This document shows positions 34,344 through 42,656 of a stretch of DNA of 64,000 nucleotides, in pieces. Location: NCBI RefSeq assembly GCF_041107455.1, contig NZ_JBGBPY010000001.1:2728001-2792000 (forward strand), in the 5' to 3' direction. The first letter of the stretch is position 1, and each line of letters begins with the position of its first letter. The notes beneath the pieces are model-generated. The model had not been told where the DNA came from and did no database searches. It was given only the letters and a program-made list of their open reading frames with translations. Origin of the DNA: Rhodanobacter humi. GTDB lineage: Bacteria; Pseudomonadota; Gammaproteobacteria; Xanthomonadales; Rhodanobacteraceae. Made by a program: the position numbers and the translations under genes.

Positions 34344-35192
34344 ATGACGGACAACCAGCGCGAGCTCGAGGCGGGCATCGAGCGCGACCTCTCGGGGCGC
34401 ATGACCTACGCCGGCTACCTGCACCTGGATACCTTGCTGTCCGCGCAGCGGCCGGTGTCCGACCCGCCCTACCACGACGAGATGCTGTTCATCGTGCAGC
34501 ACCACGTGGCCGAGCTGTGGCTGAAGCTGGTGATCCACGAGCTGCGCGCGGCGCTGGCGTTCCTGCGCGACGACCGCATCGATCCCTGCCTCAAGGTGCT
34601 GGCGCGGGTGAAGCAGATCCAGCGCCAGCTGTTCGAGCAGTGGGCGGTACTGGAGACGATGACGCCGCACGAATACCTCGCGTTCCGCGACGCGCTGGGG
34701 CCGTCGTCCGGCTTCCAATCGGCGCAGTACCGCACGGTGGAATTCCTGCTCGGCAACAAGAACGCCGACATGCTGGCGGTGTTCGCGCACGACCCGGCGA
34801 TCCAGGCCGGCCTGCGCGACACGCTGCACGCGCCGGGCATGTACGACGAGGCGCTGCACTGGCTGGCGCGGCGCGGCCACGCGGTGCCGGCGGACCTGCT
34901 TGCGCGCGACGTCAGCCAGCCCTGGCAGCATCGCGACGACCTGCTGCCGGTGTTCCGCCGCATCTACGAGGCGCCGGAGTCGTTCTGGGCCGAGTTCCAC
35001 CTGTGCGAGACCCTGGTGGACATCGAGGAGAGCTTCCAGCTCTGGCGCTTCCGCCACATGAAGGCGGTGGAGCGCATCATCGGCCATCGCCGCGGCACCG
35101 GCGGCTCCTCCGGCGTGGGTTTCCTCAAGAAGGCGCTGGACCTCACCTTCTTCCCCGAGCTGCTGGAAGTGCGCACGGTGCTGGGCACCTGA
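34344..35192 (+). CDS. kynA: Tryptophan 2,3-dioxygenase
   Basis: A 282-aa haem enzyme that opens tryptophan to N-formylkynurenine. Family motifs are [18 protein letters not shown] (about 13-30), [20 protein letters not shown] (about 40-59, substrate His), [20 protein letters not shown] (about 115-134), and [20 protein letters not shown] (about 232-251), the last containing the proximal haem His. [15 protein letters not shown] is the mobile loop. Start ATG 34344. Later kynurenine-pathway genes are not in the window. Confidence 0.96.
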   Translation: MTDNQRELEAGIERDLSGRMTYAGYLHLDTLLSAQRPVSDPPYHDEMLFIVQHHVAELWLKLVIHELRAALAFLRDDRIDPCLKVLARVKQIQRQLFEQWAVLETMTPHEYLAFRDALGPSSGFQSAQYRTVEFLLGNKNADMLAVFAHDPAIQAGLRDTLHAPGMYDEALHWLARRGHAVPADLLARDVSQPWQHRDDLLPVFRRIYEAPESFWAEFHLCETLVDIEESFQLWRFRHMKAVERIIGHRRGTGGSSGVGFLKKALDLTFFPELLEVRTVLGT

Positions 35193-35213
35193 TCTGCGCG
35201 CACCAACGCCTGT

Positions 35214-35284
35214 GTAGGAGCGCACCCTGTGCGCGATTGGCGCCTTTCGCAAAGAGCTTCATCGCGCACAGGGTGCGCTCCTAC
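35214..35284. repeat. GTAG REP variant, inverted pair (GTAGGAGCGCACCCTGTGCG)
   Basis: Two inverted copies of GTAGGAGCGCACCCTGTGCG flank a spacer 22 bp after the kynA stop. The GTAG head is kept but the palindrome differs from the GCGGCTTCAGCCGC type, so a second REP subfamily exists in this genome. Confidence 0.85.
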
Positions 35285-35366
35285 CCGTGAGGTAGCGGCA
35301 GGCGCGAATACGGGAGAGGCGCCCGTCCGCGCTACCATGCGGCGCCTACTGTTGCCGGGGAACCGC

Positions 35367-36869
35367 ATGAATCCATCCGCCACCGCCGGCGCCGCGCCGG
35401 ACTATCCGCAGCTGCTCGGCCATCCGCGGCCGCTGTGGATGCTGTTCATGACCGAGTTCTGGGAGCGCTTCGCGTTCTACAGCGTGAGCTGGGCGCTGGC
35501 GCTGTACATCGTGGCGCAGTTCTATCACGGCGACAGCTCGGGCCAGGCCTGGGCCAGCGCGATCTTCGGTTCGTACACCGCGCTGATCTACGGCACCGGC
35601 ATCTTCGGCGGTTGGGTGGCGGACAAGCTGATCGGCTACCAGCGCACCATCCTGCTCGGTGCCGCGGTGATGGCGGCGGGGCTGTTCGTGCTGGTGGTGC
35701 CGTCGCGCCTGATGCTGCTGCAGGGACTGGCGCTGGTGATCGTGGGCGACGGGCTGTTCAAGCCGAACATCTCCTCGATGGTGGGCCAGCTCTACGGCCG
35801 CGACGATCCGCGCCGCGATCGCGGCTTCACGCTGTTCTACATGGGCATCAACGCGGGCGCACTGGTGGCCCCGCTGCTCACCGGCTGGATGGCCGCGCAT
35901 TTCACCGACACGCCGCTGGAGCAGAACTACCGGCTGGTGTTCCTCGCCGCCGGCGTGGGCATGCTGCTGAGCCTGTTGTGGTTCTGGTTCGGCCGGCGCC
36001 AGTTGAAGGGCGTGGGCCGGCCGCTGCCGGGCGCGGAGAGCCGGCTGCGCGTGCTGTGGGTGTTCGCGGGCGTGATCGTGGCGGTGCCGGTGGTGTACTG
36101 GCTGCTTTCCGGCATCGGCGCGACCGGCCTGCAGTGGGTGCTGGGCCTGCTGTTCGTGGTGGTGGCCGCGATGCTGCTGGTGGAGGCGGCGCGGCACGGT
36201 CGCGTGCAGACGCACCGGGTGATCGCGATGCTGATCATCTTCGCGTTCAACGTGCTGTTCTGGATGTTCTATTACCAGCTCGGCACCACGTTCAACTTCC
36301 TCGCCGAGAACCTGGTGGACCGCCGGATGTTCGGCGGCTGGACGTTCCCGGTGGGCTGGTTCCAGTCGGTGAGCCCGCTGGCCATCATCGTGTTCGCGCC
36401 GCTGGTGGCGCTGGTGTGGGGCTGGCTGGACCGGCGTCGCCGCGAGCCGTCTATCCCGCGCAAGTTCGGCTTCGGTCTGCTGTTCAACGCGCTGGGCTTC
36501 CTGGTGCTGGTGTACGCGCTGGCGAAGCTGCTCGGCGCGAACGGCCTGATCCCGTTCTGGCCGCTGGTGCTGTGCTACGTGATGCAGACGCTGGGCGAGC
36601 TGTGCCTGTCGCCGATCGGCCTGTCGATGGTGACCAAGCTGGCGCCGCCGAAGCTGGTGGGCTTCGCGATGGGCGGCTGGTTCCTGTCGCTGGCGGTGGG
36701 CGGCAACCTCTCCGGCCTGTTCGCCAGCCGTGTCGCCGGCGAACACGGGCTGACTGCTGCCGCGGCGCTGGACGGTTTCACCTTCAGCTTCTGGCTGCTG
36801 CTGGGCGCCGGCGTATTGCTGCTGCTGATCGCGCCGCTGGTGAACCGCCTGATGCACGGCGTGAAGTGA
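35367..36869 (+). CDS. Proton-dependent oligopeptide transporter (POT/PTR family)
   Basis: A 500-aa major facilitator with about 14 helices. The ExxER proton-coupling motif is FMTEFWERFAFYSVSW (about 27-42). The PTR2 signature regions are FGGWVADKLIGYQRTILLGA (about 88-107) and FKPNISSMVGQLYGRDDPRR (about 131-150), followed by RGFTLFYMGINAGALVAPLL. These match di/tripeptide permeases of the DtpA-D type in the inner membrane. ATG 35367 follows GGGGAACC. Confidence 0.94.
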   Translation: MNPSATAGAAPDYPQLLGHPRPLWMLFMTEFWERFAFYSVSWALALYIVAQFYHGDSSGQAWASAIFGSYTALIYGTGIFGGWVADKLIGYQRTILLGAAVMAAGLFVLVVPSRLMLLQGLALVIVGDGLFKPNISSMVGQLYGRDDPRRDRGFTLFYMGINAGALVAPLLTGWMAAHFTDTPLEQNYRLVFLAAGVGMLLSLLWFWFGRRQLKGVGRPLPGAESRLRVLWVFAGVIVAVPVVYWLLSGIGATGLQWVLGLLFVVVAAMLLVEAARHGRVQTHRVIAMLIIFAFNVLFWMFYYQLGTTFNFLAENLVDRRMFGGWTFPVGWFQSVSPLAIIVFAPLVALVWGWLDRRRREPSIPRKFGFGLLFNALGFLVLVYALAKLLGANGLIPFWPLVLCYVMQTLGELCLSPIGLSMVTKLAPPKLVGFAMGGWFLSLAVGGNLSGLFASRVAGEHGLTAAAALDGFTFSFWLLLGAGVLLLLIAPLVNRLMHGVK

Positions 36870-36882
36870 CCGGAGCCGAACC

Positions 36883-36994
36883 GGGCCATGGATGGCCCGT
36901 CGTCATGCGCGCGGATGCGCGCATGACGCAGCCTTGCCCGGGCTGCGCCCGGGCAAGGCGAGTCCCGGGCAGGGCAGAAGCCCTGTCCCGGGAC
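36883..36994. repeat. Cluster of four consecutive hairpins between convergent genes
   Basis: GGGCCATGGATGGCCC (36883-36898); a perfect 12-bp stem CGTCATGCGCGC/GCGCGCATGACG (36901-36928); a perfect 13-bp stem GCCTTGCCCGGGC/GCCCGGGCAAGGC (36931-36959); and GTCCCGGGCAGGGC with its inverted partner (36962-36994). They lie between the transporter and marR and probably act as a bidirectional transcription stop, though none has a T-run. Confidence 0.65.
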
Positions 36995-37070
36995 ATCGAT
37001 AAAGGCTTTGGCTTTCGCGGGATGCTGGCGTCGCGGGCGGCGAGATCCCGGGATATCGACAATGGCCCGC

Positions 37071-37535
37071 TCAGCTCCCGCGGTCGTCCTGCGGCATCAG
37101 CTTGGCGAGGATGCGCAGCAGCCAGTCCTGCTCCTCCGGTGCCAATCGGGCCAGCAACTCCCGCTCCCGCTGCCGCGCCATCGGCGCCACCTCGTCGTGG
37201 ATCTTCCAGCCGGCGGCGGTGAGGCCCAGCACCGAACGGCGCTTGTCGTCGGCGTGGATGTGCCGCCGCACGCGGCCGGCGGCGACCAGCCGTGCCAGCG
37301 CGCGGCTCACCGCCACCTTGTCCATCGCGGTGCGCTCGGCCACCTCGCGGGCGGAGAGGCCGTCGAAGCGCGCCAGCACCGCCATCACCCGCCATTCGGT
37401 GACGCCCAGGTCATGGCGCGCCTGGTAGTCGTCGGCGATAGCCTGGCTGACCGTGTTCGACACGATCGACAACTGGTAGGGCACGAAGCGCTCCAGTTCC
37501 AGCGGGGCGTGGTCGGGGTGGCGTCCGGCGGGCAT
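37071..37535 (-). CDS. MarR-family transcriptional regulator, probable controller of hppD
   Basis: A 154-aa winged-helix regulator. The MarR core is GVTEWRVMAVLARFDGLSAR, EVAERTAMDKVAVSRALARL (recognition helix, about 62-82) and the wing RRHIHADDKRRSVLGLTAAG. It is divergent from hppD, and a palindrome lies in the shared region at 37558-37577. MarR proteins usually repress and are released by small aromatic ligands; I infer that it represses tyrosine/homogentisate catabolism in response to a pathway intermediate. Start ATG 37535. Confidence 0.9.
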   Translation of the reverse strand: MPAGRHPDHAPLELERFVPYQLSIVSNTVSQAIADDYQARHDLGVTEWRVMAVLARFDGLSAREVAERTAMDKVAVSRALARLVAAGRVRRHIHADDKRRSVLGLTAAGWKIHDEVAPMARQRERELLARLAPEEQDWLLRILAKLMPQDDRGS

Positions 37536-37557
37536 GCTGCGGTGTTCCTTGCAAATG

Positions 37558-37577
37558 GTTACAGTTGAAACTATAAC
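37558..37577. promoter_or_regulatory. Palindromic candidate MarR operator
   Basis: GTTACAGTTGAAACTATAAC is a 20-bp imperfect palindrome (GTTAnAGTT...AACTnTAAC; 8 of 10 base pairs symmetric) located 22 bp upstream of the marR start, between marR and hppD. AT-rich inverted repeats of this size are typical MarR targets. Confidence 0.65.
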
Positions 37578-37581
37578 TAGT

Positions 37582-37635
37582 GCGATCGTCCATGATCGCG
37601 AAGATCAAGTGAGCGGCCATCCTTGGCCGCACTCC
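37582..37635. repeat. Tandem-hairpin dispersed repeat (copy 2)
   Basis: GCGATC...GATCGC followed by GCGGCCATCCTTGGCCGC, the same two-hairpin arrangement as at 29128-29180. A third partial copy (GCCATCCATGGCCGCACTTT) follows near 37687. These lie in the leader of hppD. Confidence 0.6.
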
Positions 37636-37800
37636 TCACGAAAAGCACGCGCTGGATGTGATGCGCGGGCAGCGCGGGGTGTGCAGAGCCATCCATGGCC
37701 GCACTTTTCACCAAGATCAGGCATCAATTTAGCGCGCATTGTGCGAAAGCATGCATGGCAGCGCGGTTCGTCCCCCATCGTAGCCCGTCGGAGAGATCCC

Positions 37801-38895
37801 ATGAACGCCCAGCCCAACCTCGGCATGCAGGTCACCACGTTCGAGAACCCGATGGGGATCAACGGTTTCGAGTTCGTCGAATTCGCCGCCCCGGCCGGCC
37901 GCGCGAACGAGCTGCACGCGCTGTTCCGCCGGATGGGTTTCAGCGCGGTGCTGAAGCACAAGCGCCGCCCGATCACGGTGTACCGCCAGAACGACGTGAA
38001 CTTCCTGGTCAACGAGGATCCGGATTCCTTCGCCGCCGACTTCGCCGCGAAGCACGGCCCCAGCGCCTGCGGTTTCGCGATCCGCTTCACCAGGCCCGCC
38101 GGCACGGTGCTGGACGCGGTGCTGGCGAACGGCGGCGAGGCGGTGGAGCACAAGGCCGCCAGCAAGGCGGTGGATGCCCCGGTGATAAAGGGCATCGGCG
38201 ACTGCATGCTGTACCTGGTGGACCGTTACGGCGACAAGGGCAGCATCTACGGCGACGACTACGCGCCGGTCGAGGGCGCCGCGGCCAACCCGAAGGGTTA
38301 CGGCCTCACCTTCATCGACCACCTCACGCACAACCTGTACTACGGCAACATGGCCAAGTGGTCGGCCTACTACGAGAAGCTGTTCAACTTCCGCGAGATC
38401 CGCTACTTCGACATCAAGGGCGCCAAGACCGGCCTGGTCTCGAAGGCGATGACCGCGCCGGACGGCGTCGTACGCATCCCGCTCAACGAGTCCACCGACC
38501 CGAAGAGCCAGATCAACGAATACCTCGACGCCTACAAGGGCGAGGGCATCCAGCACATCGCCTGCTTCACCGACAACATCTACGACACGGTGGAAGCGAT
38601 GCGCGCGCAGGGCGTGGAGTTCCTCGACACGCCGGATACCTACTTCGACGTGATCGACCTGCGCATCCCCAACCACGGCGAGGACGTGCCGCGCCTGGCG
38701 AAGAACAAGATCCTGATCGATGCCGACGCGGAGACCAAGCAGCGCCTGCTGCTGCAGATCTTCACCCAGAACGCGATCGGCCCGATCTTCTTCGAGATCA
38801 TCCAGCGCAAGGGCAATGAAGGCTTCGGCGAAGGCAACTTCCAGGCGCTGTTCGAGAGCATCGAGCGCGACCAGATGAAGCGCGGCGTGCTTTGA
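37801..38895 (+). CDS. hppD: 4-hydroxyphenylpyruvate dioxygenase
   Basis: A 364-aa non-haem iron enzyme converting 4-hydroxyphenylpyruvate to homogentisate. Two VOC-fold halves are visible. Iron ligands are the His in LTFIDHLTHNLYYG (about 173), the His in GEGIQHIACFTDNIY (about 251) and the Glu in GPIFFEIIQRKGNEGFGEGN (about 330). Length and motifs match the bacterial family. It begins the homogentisate gene set (hppD, hmgA, fah) and is divergent from marR. Start ATG 37801 follows GGAGAGATCCC. Confidence 0.97.
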   Translation: MNAQPNLGMQVTTFENPMGINGFEFVEFAAPAGRANELHALFRRMGFSAVLKHKRRPITVYRQNDVNFLVNEDPDSFAADFAAKHGPSACGFAIRFTRPAGTVLDAVLANGGEAVEHKAASKAVDAPVIKGIGDCMLYLVDRYGDKGSIYGDDYAPVEGAAANPKGYGLTFIDHLTHNLYYGNMAKWSAYYEKLFNFREIRYFDIKGAKTGLVSKAMTAPDGVVRIPLNESTDPKSQINEYLDAYKGEGIQHIACFTDNIYDTVEAMRAQGVEFLDTPDTYFDVIDLRIPNHGEDVPRLAKNKILIDADAETKQRLLLQIFTQNAIGPIFFEIIQRKGNEGFGEGNFQALFESIERDQMKRGVL

Positions 38896-38902
38896 CCTTT
38901 GA

Positions 38903-39339
38903 GCCCCTCCCCCTCCGGGGGAGGGGTGGGGGAGAGGGTTCGGTGATGCCAGGACGCAACAATCCGCCTTTGCCGACACGAACGCATGAGCAGTCGCTCG
39001 AACTGCGCAGGTCGGCCACGGAAGCGGAACTTGGGCTCTGGTATCACCTTCGCGCCGGCCGCTTGAATGGCCTGAAATTCCGCCGGCAGCACCCCATACC
39101 GCCTTACGTTGTGGATTTCTATTGCGCAGCGAAGAAACTGGTCGTGGAATTGGACGGCTCGCAGCATGATGAAGTGGTCGACCACGCGCGCACCCGATTT
39201 CTCGAAGCGCAGGGCATGAAGGTTTTGCGTTACTGGGACAACGACGTCCTGCAACAGACGGATGCGGTGCTCGAAGCGATCCTCAGCGCCGCGGAAAATC
39301 GAACCCTCACCCCAACCCCTCTCCCGGCGGGAGAGGGGC
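38903..39339. mobile_element. DUF559 cassette bracketed by 39-bp imperfect inverted repeats
   Basis: The sequences 38903-38941 (GCCCCTCCCCCTCCGGGGGA...) and 39301-39339 (ending GGGAGAGGGGC) are inverted copies of one another with a few mismatches, each containing its own hairpin. They enclose a DUF559 gene. The unit is inserted between hppD and hmgA. Related palindromes occur at 467-489 and within the 29.7-30.4 kb repeat. No transposase is present. Confidence 0.5.
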
Positions 39340-39344
39340 TTTGA
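38946..39344 (+). CDS. DUF559 (endonuclease-like, PD-(D/E)XK-related) protein
   Basis: About 132 aa. The DUF559 core is clear: [40 protein letters not shown] and [20 protein letters not shown], then [30 protein letters not shown] and related residues are the catalytic-type D and E-x-D positions of Vsr-like/PD-(D/E)XK nucleases. Target unknown. The last residues ([12 protein letters not shown]) are encoded by the flanking inverted repeat. ATG 38946 is chosen because the upstream in-frame residues are also repeat-encoded. It interrupts the hppD-hmgA spacing and is probably mobile. Confidence 0.85.
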   Translation: MPGRNNPPLPTRTHEQSLELRRSATEAELGLWYHLRAGRLNGLKFRRQHPIPPYVVDFYCAAKKLVVELDGSQHDEVVDHARTRFLEAQGMKVLRYWDNDVLQQTDAVLEAILSAAENRTLTPTPLPAGEGL

Positions 39345-39361
39345 AAGCGGAAGGCTTGCCC

Positions 39362-40654
39362 ATGTCTGTCGGCATCGATTACCAATCCGGCTTCGCCAAC
39401 GAATTCGCCAGCGAGGCCATCGCCGGCACGCTGCCTGTGGGCCAGAACTCGCCGCAACGCGTGGCGCATGGCCTGTACGCGGAGCAGCTGTCCGGCACCG
39501 CGTTCACCGCGCCGCGCCACGCGAACCGGCGCAGCTGGCTGTACCGCATCCGTCCGGCGGCGATGCACCAGCCGTTCGAGCCGCTGGCGCATTCCACGTT
39601 CCACAACCGTTTCGACGAGGCGGCGGCCACGCCGAACCAGTTGCGCTGGGATCCGCTGCCGATGCCGACGCAGCCCACCGATTTCGTCGACGGCCTGGTC
39701 ACCATCGCCGGCAACGGCGGCGCGGCGGAGCAGGCGGGCGTGGGTATCCACGTCTACGCGGCGAACCGCTCGATGGAAGGGCGGTTCTTCTACGACGCCG
39801 ACGGCGAGCTGCTGATCGTGCCGCAGCAGGGCCGCCTGCGCCTCGCCACGGAACTGGGTGTGCTGGAGATCGAGCCGCAGGAGATCGCGGTGATCCCGCG
39901 CGGCGTGCGCTTCCGTGTCGAGCTGCCCGACGGCGCAGCGCGCGGCTATGTCTGCGAGAACTTCGGCGCGCAGCTGCGCCTGCCGGAATTGGGCCCGATC
40001 GGTTCCAACTGCCTCGCCAACGCGCGCGACTTCCTCACGCCGGTGGCAGCCTGGGAGGACGTGGAGGGCGATTTTCGCCTGGTCGCCAAGTTCCAGGGCG
40101 GCTTGTGGCAGGCCGCGATCGGCCACTCGCCGCTGGACGTGGTGGCCTGGCACGGCAATTACGCGCCGTACAAGTACGACTTGCGCCGCTTCAACACCAT
40201 CGGCTCGATCAGCGTCGACCATCCCGATCCGTCGATCTTCACCGTGCTCACCTCGGCCAGCGACACGCCCGGCACGGCCAACATGGATTTCGCGATCTTC
40301 CCGCCCCGCTGGCTGGTGGCGCAGCACACCTTCCGCCCGCCGTGGTTCCACCGCAACGTGGCCAGCGAGTTCATGGGCCTGATCGCCGGCGTCTACGACG
40401 CCAAGGCCGAGGGCTTCGTGCCGGGCGGCGCCAGCCTGCACAATTGCATGAGCGGTCACGGCCCGGACGCGGCCACGTTCGAGAAGGCCTCGAACGCGGA
40501 TCTCTCGAAGCCCGACGTGATCGGCGGCACCATGGCCTTCATGTTCGAGACGCGCAAGGTGATCCGCCCCACGCGGCAGGCGCTGGAGTCGCCGCAGCTG
40601 CAGAAGAACTATCACGAGTGCTGGCAGGGCATCCGCAAGCACTTCGCGCCTTAG
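39362..40654 (+). CDS. hmgA: Homogentisate 1,2-dioxygenase
   Basis: A 430-aa non-haem iron ring-cleaving enzyme that converts homogentisate to maleylacetoacetate. Signatures are [20 protein letters not shown] at the N-terminus, [20 protein letters not shown], the iron-ligand region [20 protein letters not shown] (His and Glu, about 328-347), and [19 protein letters not shown] (His, about 363-381). Length matches the family. ATG 39362 (MSVGIDYQ) is the family start. The gene follows the DUF559 cassette by 17 bp. Confidence 0.97.
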   Translation: MSVGIDYQSGFANEFASEAIAGTLPVGQNSPQRVAHGLYAEQLSGTAFTAPRHANRRSWLYRIRPAAMHQPFEPLAHSTFHNRFDEAAATPNQLRWDPLPMPTQPTDFVDGLVTIAGNGGAAEQAGVGIHVYAANRSMEGRFFYDADGELLIVPQQGRLRLATELGVLEIEPQEIAVIPRGVRFRVELPDGAARGYVCENFGAQLRLPELGPIGSNCLANARDFLTPVAAWEDVEGDFRLVAKFQGGLWQAAIGHSPLDVVAWHGNYAPYKYDLRRFNTIGSISVDHPDPSIFTVLTSASDTPGTANMDFAIFPPRWLVAQHTFRPPWFHRNVASEFMGLIAGVYDAKAEGFVPGGASLHNCMSGHGPDAATFEKASNADLSKPDVIGGTMAFMFETRKVIRPTRQALESPQLQKNYHECWQGIRKHFAP

Positions 40655-40854
40655 ACAAGTCCGGATGAATCGCCACCCCGCCATTCCAGCGAGTCGCTTT
40701 TCAACAGACGAACGTCTGGTCATCCAGTGCCTCCCATGCATGGGGCGAAACGCAAAGACACTGGACCCCGGATATCGCTGCGCGATTCCGGGATGACGGG
40801 CAAAATCGGGGCATCCCCGGCGCCGACCGCACTCACTACTGACAAGGCAGCACG

Positions 40855-41841
40855 ATGAAACTCGCATCTCTCAAAGAAGGTGGCCGCGACGGCACGCTGA
40901 TCGTGGTCAGCCGCGACCTGCAGCGCGCGGTGAGGGCCGCGGACATCGCGCCCACGCTGCAGGCCGCGCTGGACGACTGGTCGAACGCCGCGCCGCGGCT
41001 CAATGCGCTGTCCGATGCGCTGAATGCCGGCACCGCCGCGGGCGCGTTCGCGCTGGACGTGGACAAGCTGGCCGCGCCGCTGCCGCGCGCCTACGAATTC
41101 GTGGACGGTTCGGCCTACCTGCCGCACGTGGAGCGCGTGCGCCGCGCGCGTGGCGCCGAGGTGCCGAAGTCCTTCTACACTGACCCGCTGATGTATCAGG
41201 CCACCAGTGCCGGCTTCCTGGGTCCGCACGACGACGTGGTGGTGCCCAGCGAGGACTACGGCATCGACCTGGAAGCCGAGGTGATCGTGGTCACCGACGA
41301 CGTGCCGATGGCGGTGACGCCCGAACAGGCGAGCGCGCACATCCAGCTCGTGGGCCTGGTCAACGACGTCTCGCTGCGCGGGCTGATTCCGGGGGAGCTG
41401 GCCAAGGGCTTCGGCTTCCTGCAGTCCAAGCCGCGCTCGGCGCTGTCGCCGGTGCTGGTGACGCCGGACGAGTTGGGCGAGGCCTGGCAGGGCGACAAGC
41501 TGCACCTGCCGATGCGCACCTGGCTCAACGGCGCGTGGTTCGGCGCGGCCGAGTGCGGCGTGGACATGCAGTTCAGCTTCGCCGAACTGGTGGCGCACGT
41601 GGCCAAGACCCGCCCGCTCACCGCCGGCACCCTCGTAGGCTCGGGCACCATCGCGAATGAAGACACCAGCCTGGGCGCCTCCTGCCTCGCCGAGCAGCGC
41701 ACGGTGGAGACGCTGCGCGACGGCAAGCCCTCGACGCCGTTCCTGAAGTACGGCGACACGCTGCGCATCGAGATCACCGACCAGGCCGGCGCCTCGATCT
41801 TCGGCGCGATCGAGCAGCGCATCGCGCCGCTGGCGCGCTGA
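40855..41841 (+). CDS. Fumarylacetoacetate hydrolase family protein
   Basis: A 328-aa enzyme of the FAH superfamily that in this context should split fumarylacetoacetate into fumarate and acetoacetate. Metal-site motifs are VPSEDYGIDLEAEVIVVTDD (Glu/Asp, about 136-155), GLVNDVSLRGL (Asp, about 168-178), and GSGTIANEDTSLGASCLAEQ (about 264-283). The N-terminal part is FAHD1/COG0179-like. No maleylacetoacetate isomerase gene lies in the cluster. Start ATG 40855. The 200-bp gap before it carries imperfect palindromes but no gene. Confidence 0.92.
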   Translation: MKLASLKEGGRDGTLIVVSRDLQRAVRAADIAPTLQAALDDWSNAAPRLNALSDALNAGTAAGAFALDVDKLAAPLPRAYEFVDGSAYLPHVERVRRARGAEVPKSFYTDPLMYQATSAGFLGPHDDVVVPSEDYGIDLEAEVIVVTDDVPMAVTPEQASAHIQLVGLVNDVSLRGLIPGELAKGFGFLQSKPRSALSPVLVTPDELGEAWQGDKLHLPMRTWLNGAWFGAAECGVDMQFSFAELVAHVAKTRPLTAGTLVGSGTIANEDTSLGASCLAEQRTVETLRDGKPSTPFLKYGDTLRIEITDQAGASIFGAIEQRIAPLAR

Positions 41842-41914
41842 TCGCGGCACGACGGATGCGCCGGCCTGCGCGCCGGCGCACACTCGGCACCTCCGTCCCG
41901 TCGCGAGGTGCCCC

Positions 41915-42298
41915 ATGCATCACAGCCGCCTGTGCACCCTGGTCCTGGATTGCAGGGTCGACGACCTGAGCGATGCCGCCCGGTTCTGGAGCGCGGCGCT
42001 GGGCAAGCCCATCGCCACGCTCGACCAGGACGGCGACGGCCGTTACGCCGAACTGCGCACGGTGGACGACGAGCCGCTGATCCTGCTGCAGAAAGTCGAG
42101 CACGAAAGCCGCGTGCACCTGGACATCGAGACCGACGACCTGGAAGCCGAGGCGGCGCGACTGGAGCACCTGGGCGCGCGGCGCGTCGCTTTCGTGCGCC
42201 AGCGCTGGTGGGTGATGGAGGCGCCCAGCGGACAGCGTTTCTGCGTCGTGCGCCGGCAGCGCGCGGCGTTCGGCCCGCACCTCAATCGCTGGGATTGA
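41915..42298 (+). CDS. VOC-family (glyoxalase-like) protein
   Basis: A 127-aa single vicinal-oxygen-chelate domain: LCTLVLDCRVDDLSDAARFW, SAALGKPIATLDQDGDGRYA, then VHLDIETDDLEAEAARLEHL, and a C-terminal WVMEAPSGQRFCVVRRQ. Two betaalphabetabetabeta modules are evident. The metal-ligand pattern (H/Q...E) is only partly kept, so activity is uncertain; it may be a resistance-type or binding protein. It follows fah by 73 bp. Confidence 0.85.
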   Translation: MHHSRLCTLVLDCRVDDLSDAARFWSAALGKPIATLDQDGDGRYAELRTVDDEPLILLQKVEHESRVHLDIETDDLEAEAARLEHLGARRVAFVRQRWWVMEAPSGQRFCVVRRQRAAFGPHLNRWD

Positions 42299-42319
42299 AG
42301 CCGTGCCGGTTGCGGCGGC

Positions 42320-42646
42320 TCAGCCGCGCCGGCGCCACAGCCGTGCGCGCAGCGGCAACGCCAGCGCCAGCACGGCGGCGAAGGCGCCGTAGCCGCACAG
42401 TGCGGGGAACACCTGCTGCCAGATCGCGCCGCTGGCGCGGAGCCCGGCCGCGTCGGGCACGGGCGGTTGCACCGCATCGAAGCCGAGCAGGCCGGCATAC
42501 GTCGCGGCGGCGAAGGCCAGCACCAGCGCCAGCACGTCGAACAGCCGGCGCGCCGGCGTGCGCGGCAGCGACTTTGGGTAGCTCGCGTAGGCCCAGCCGA
42601 GGATCAGCAGCCATGGCGCGAGCAGCAGCAGGGCGAGGTAGCGCAT
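42320..42646 (-). CDS. Small membrane protein downstream of trpS
   Basis: A 108-aa protein with three predicted TM helices (about 3-22 YLALLLLAPWLLILGWAYAS, 38-58, and 80-100). It contains no known motif. It starts 10 bp after the trpS stop in the same direction, so it is likely co-transcribed. Function unknown. Confidence 0.7.
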   Translation of the reverse strand: MRYLALLLLAPWLLILGWAYASYPKSLPRTPARRLFDVLALVLAFAAATYAGLLGFDAVQPPVPDAAGLRASGAIWQQVFPALCGYGAFAAVLALALPLRARLWRRRG

Positions 42647-42656
42647 CGGGGGCTCG

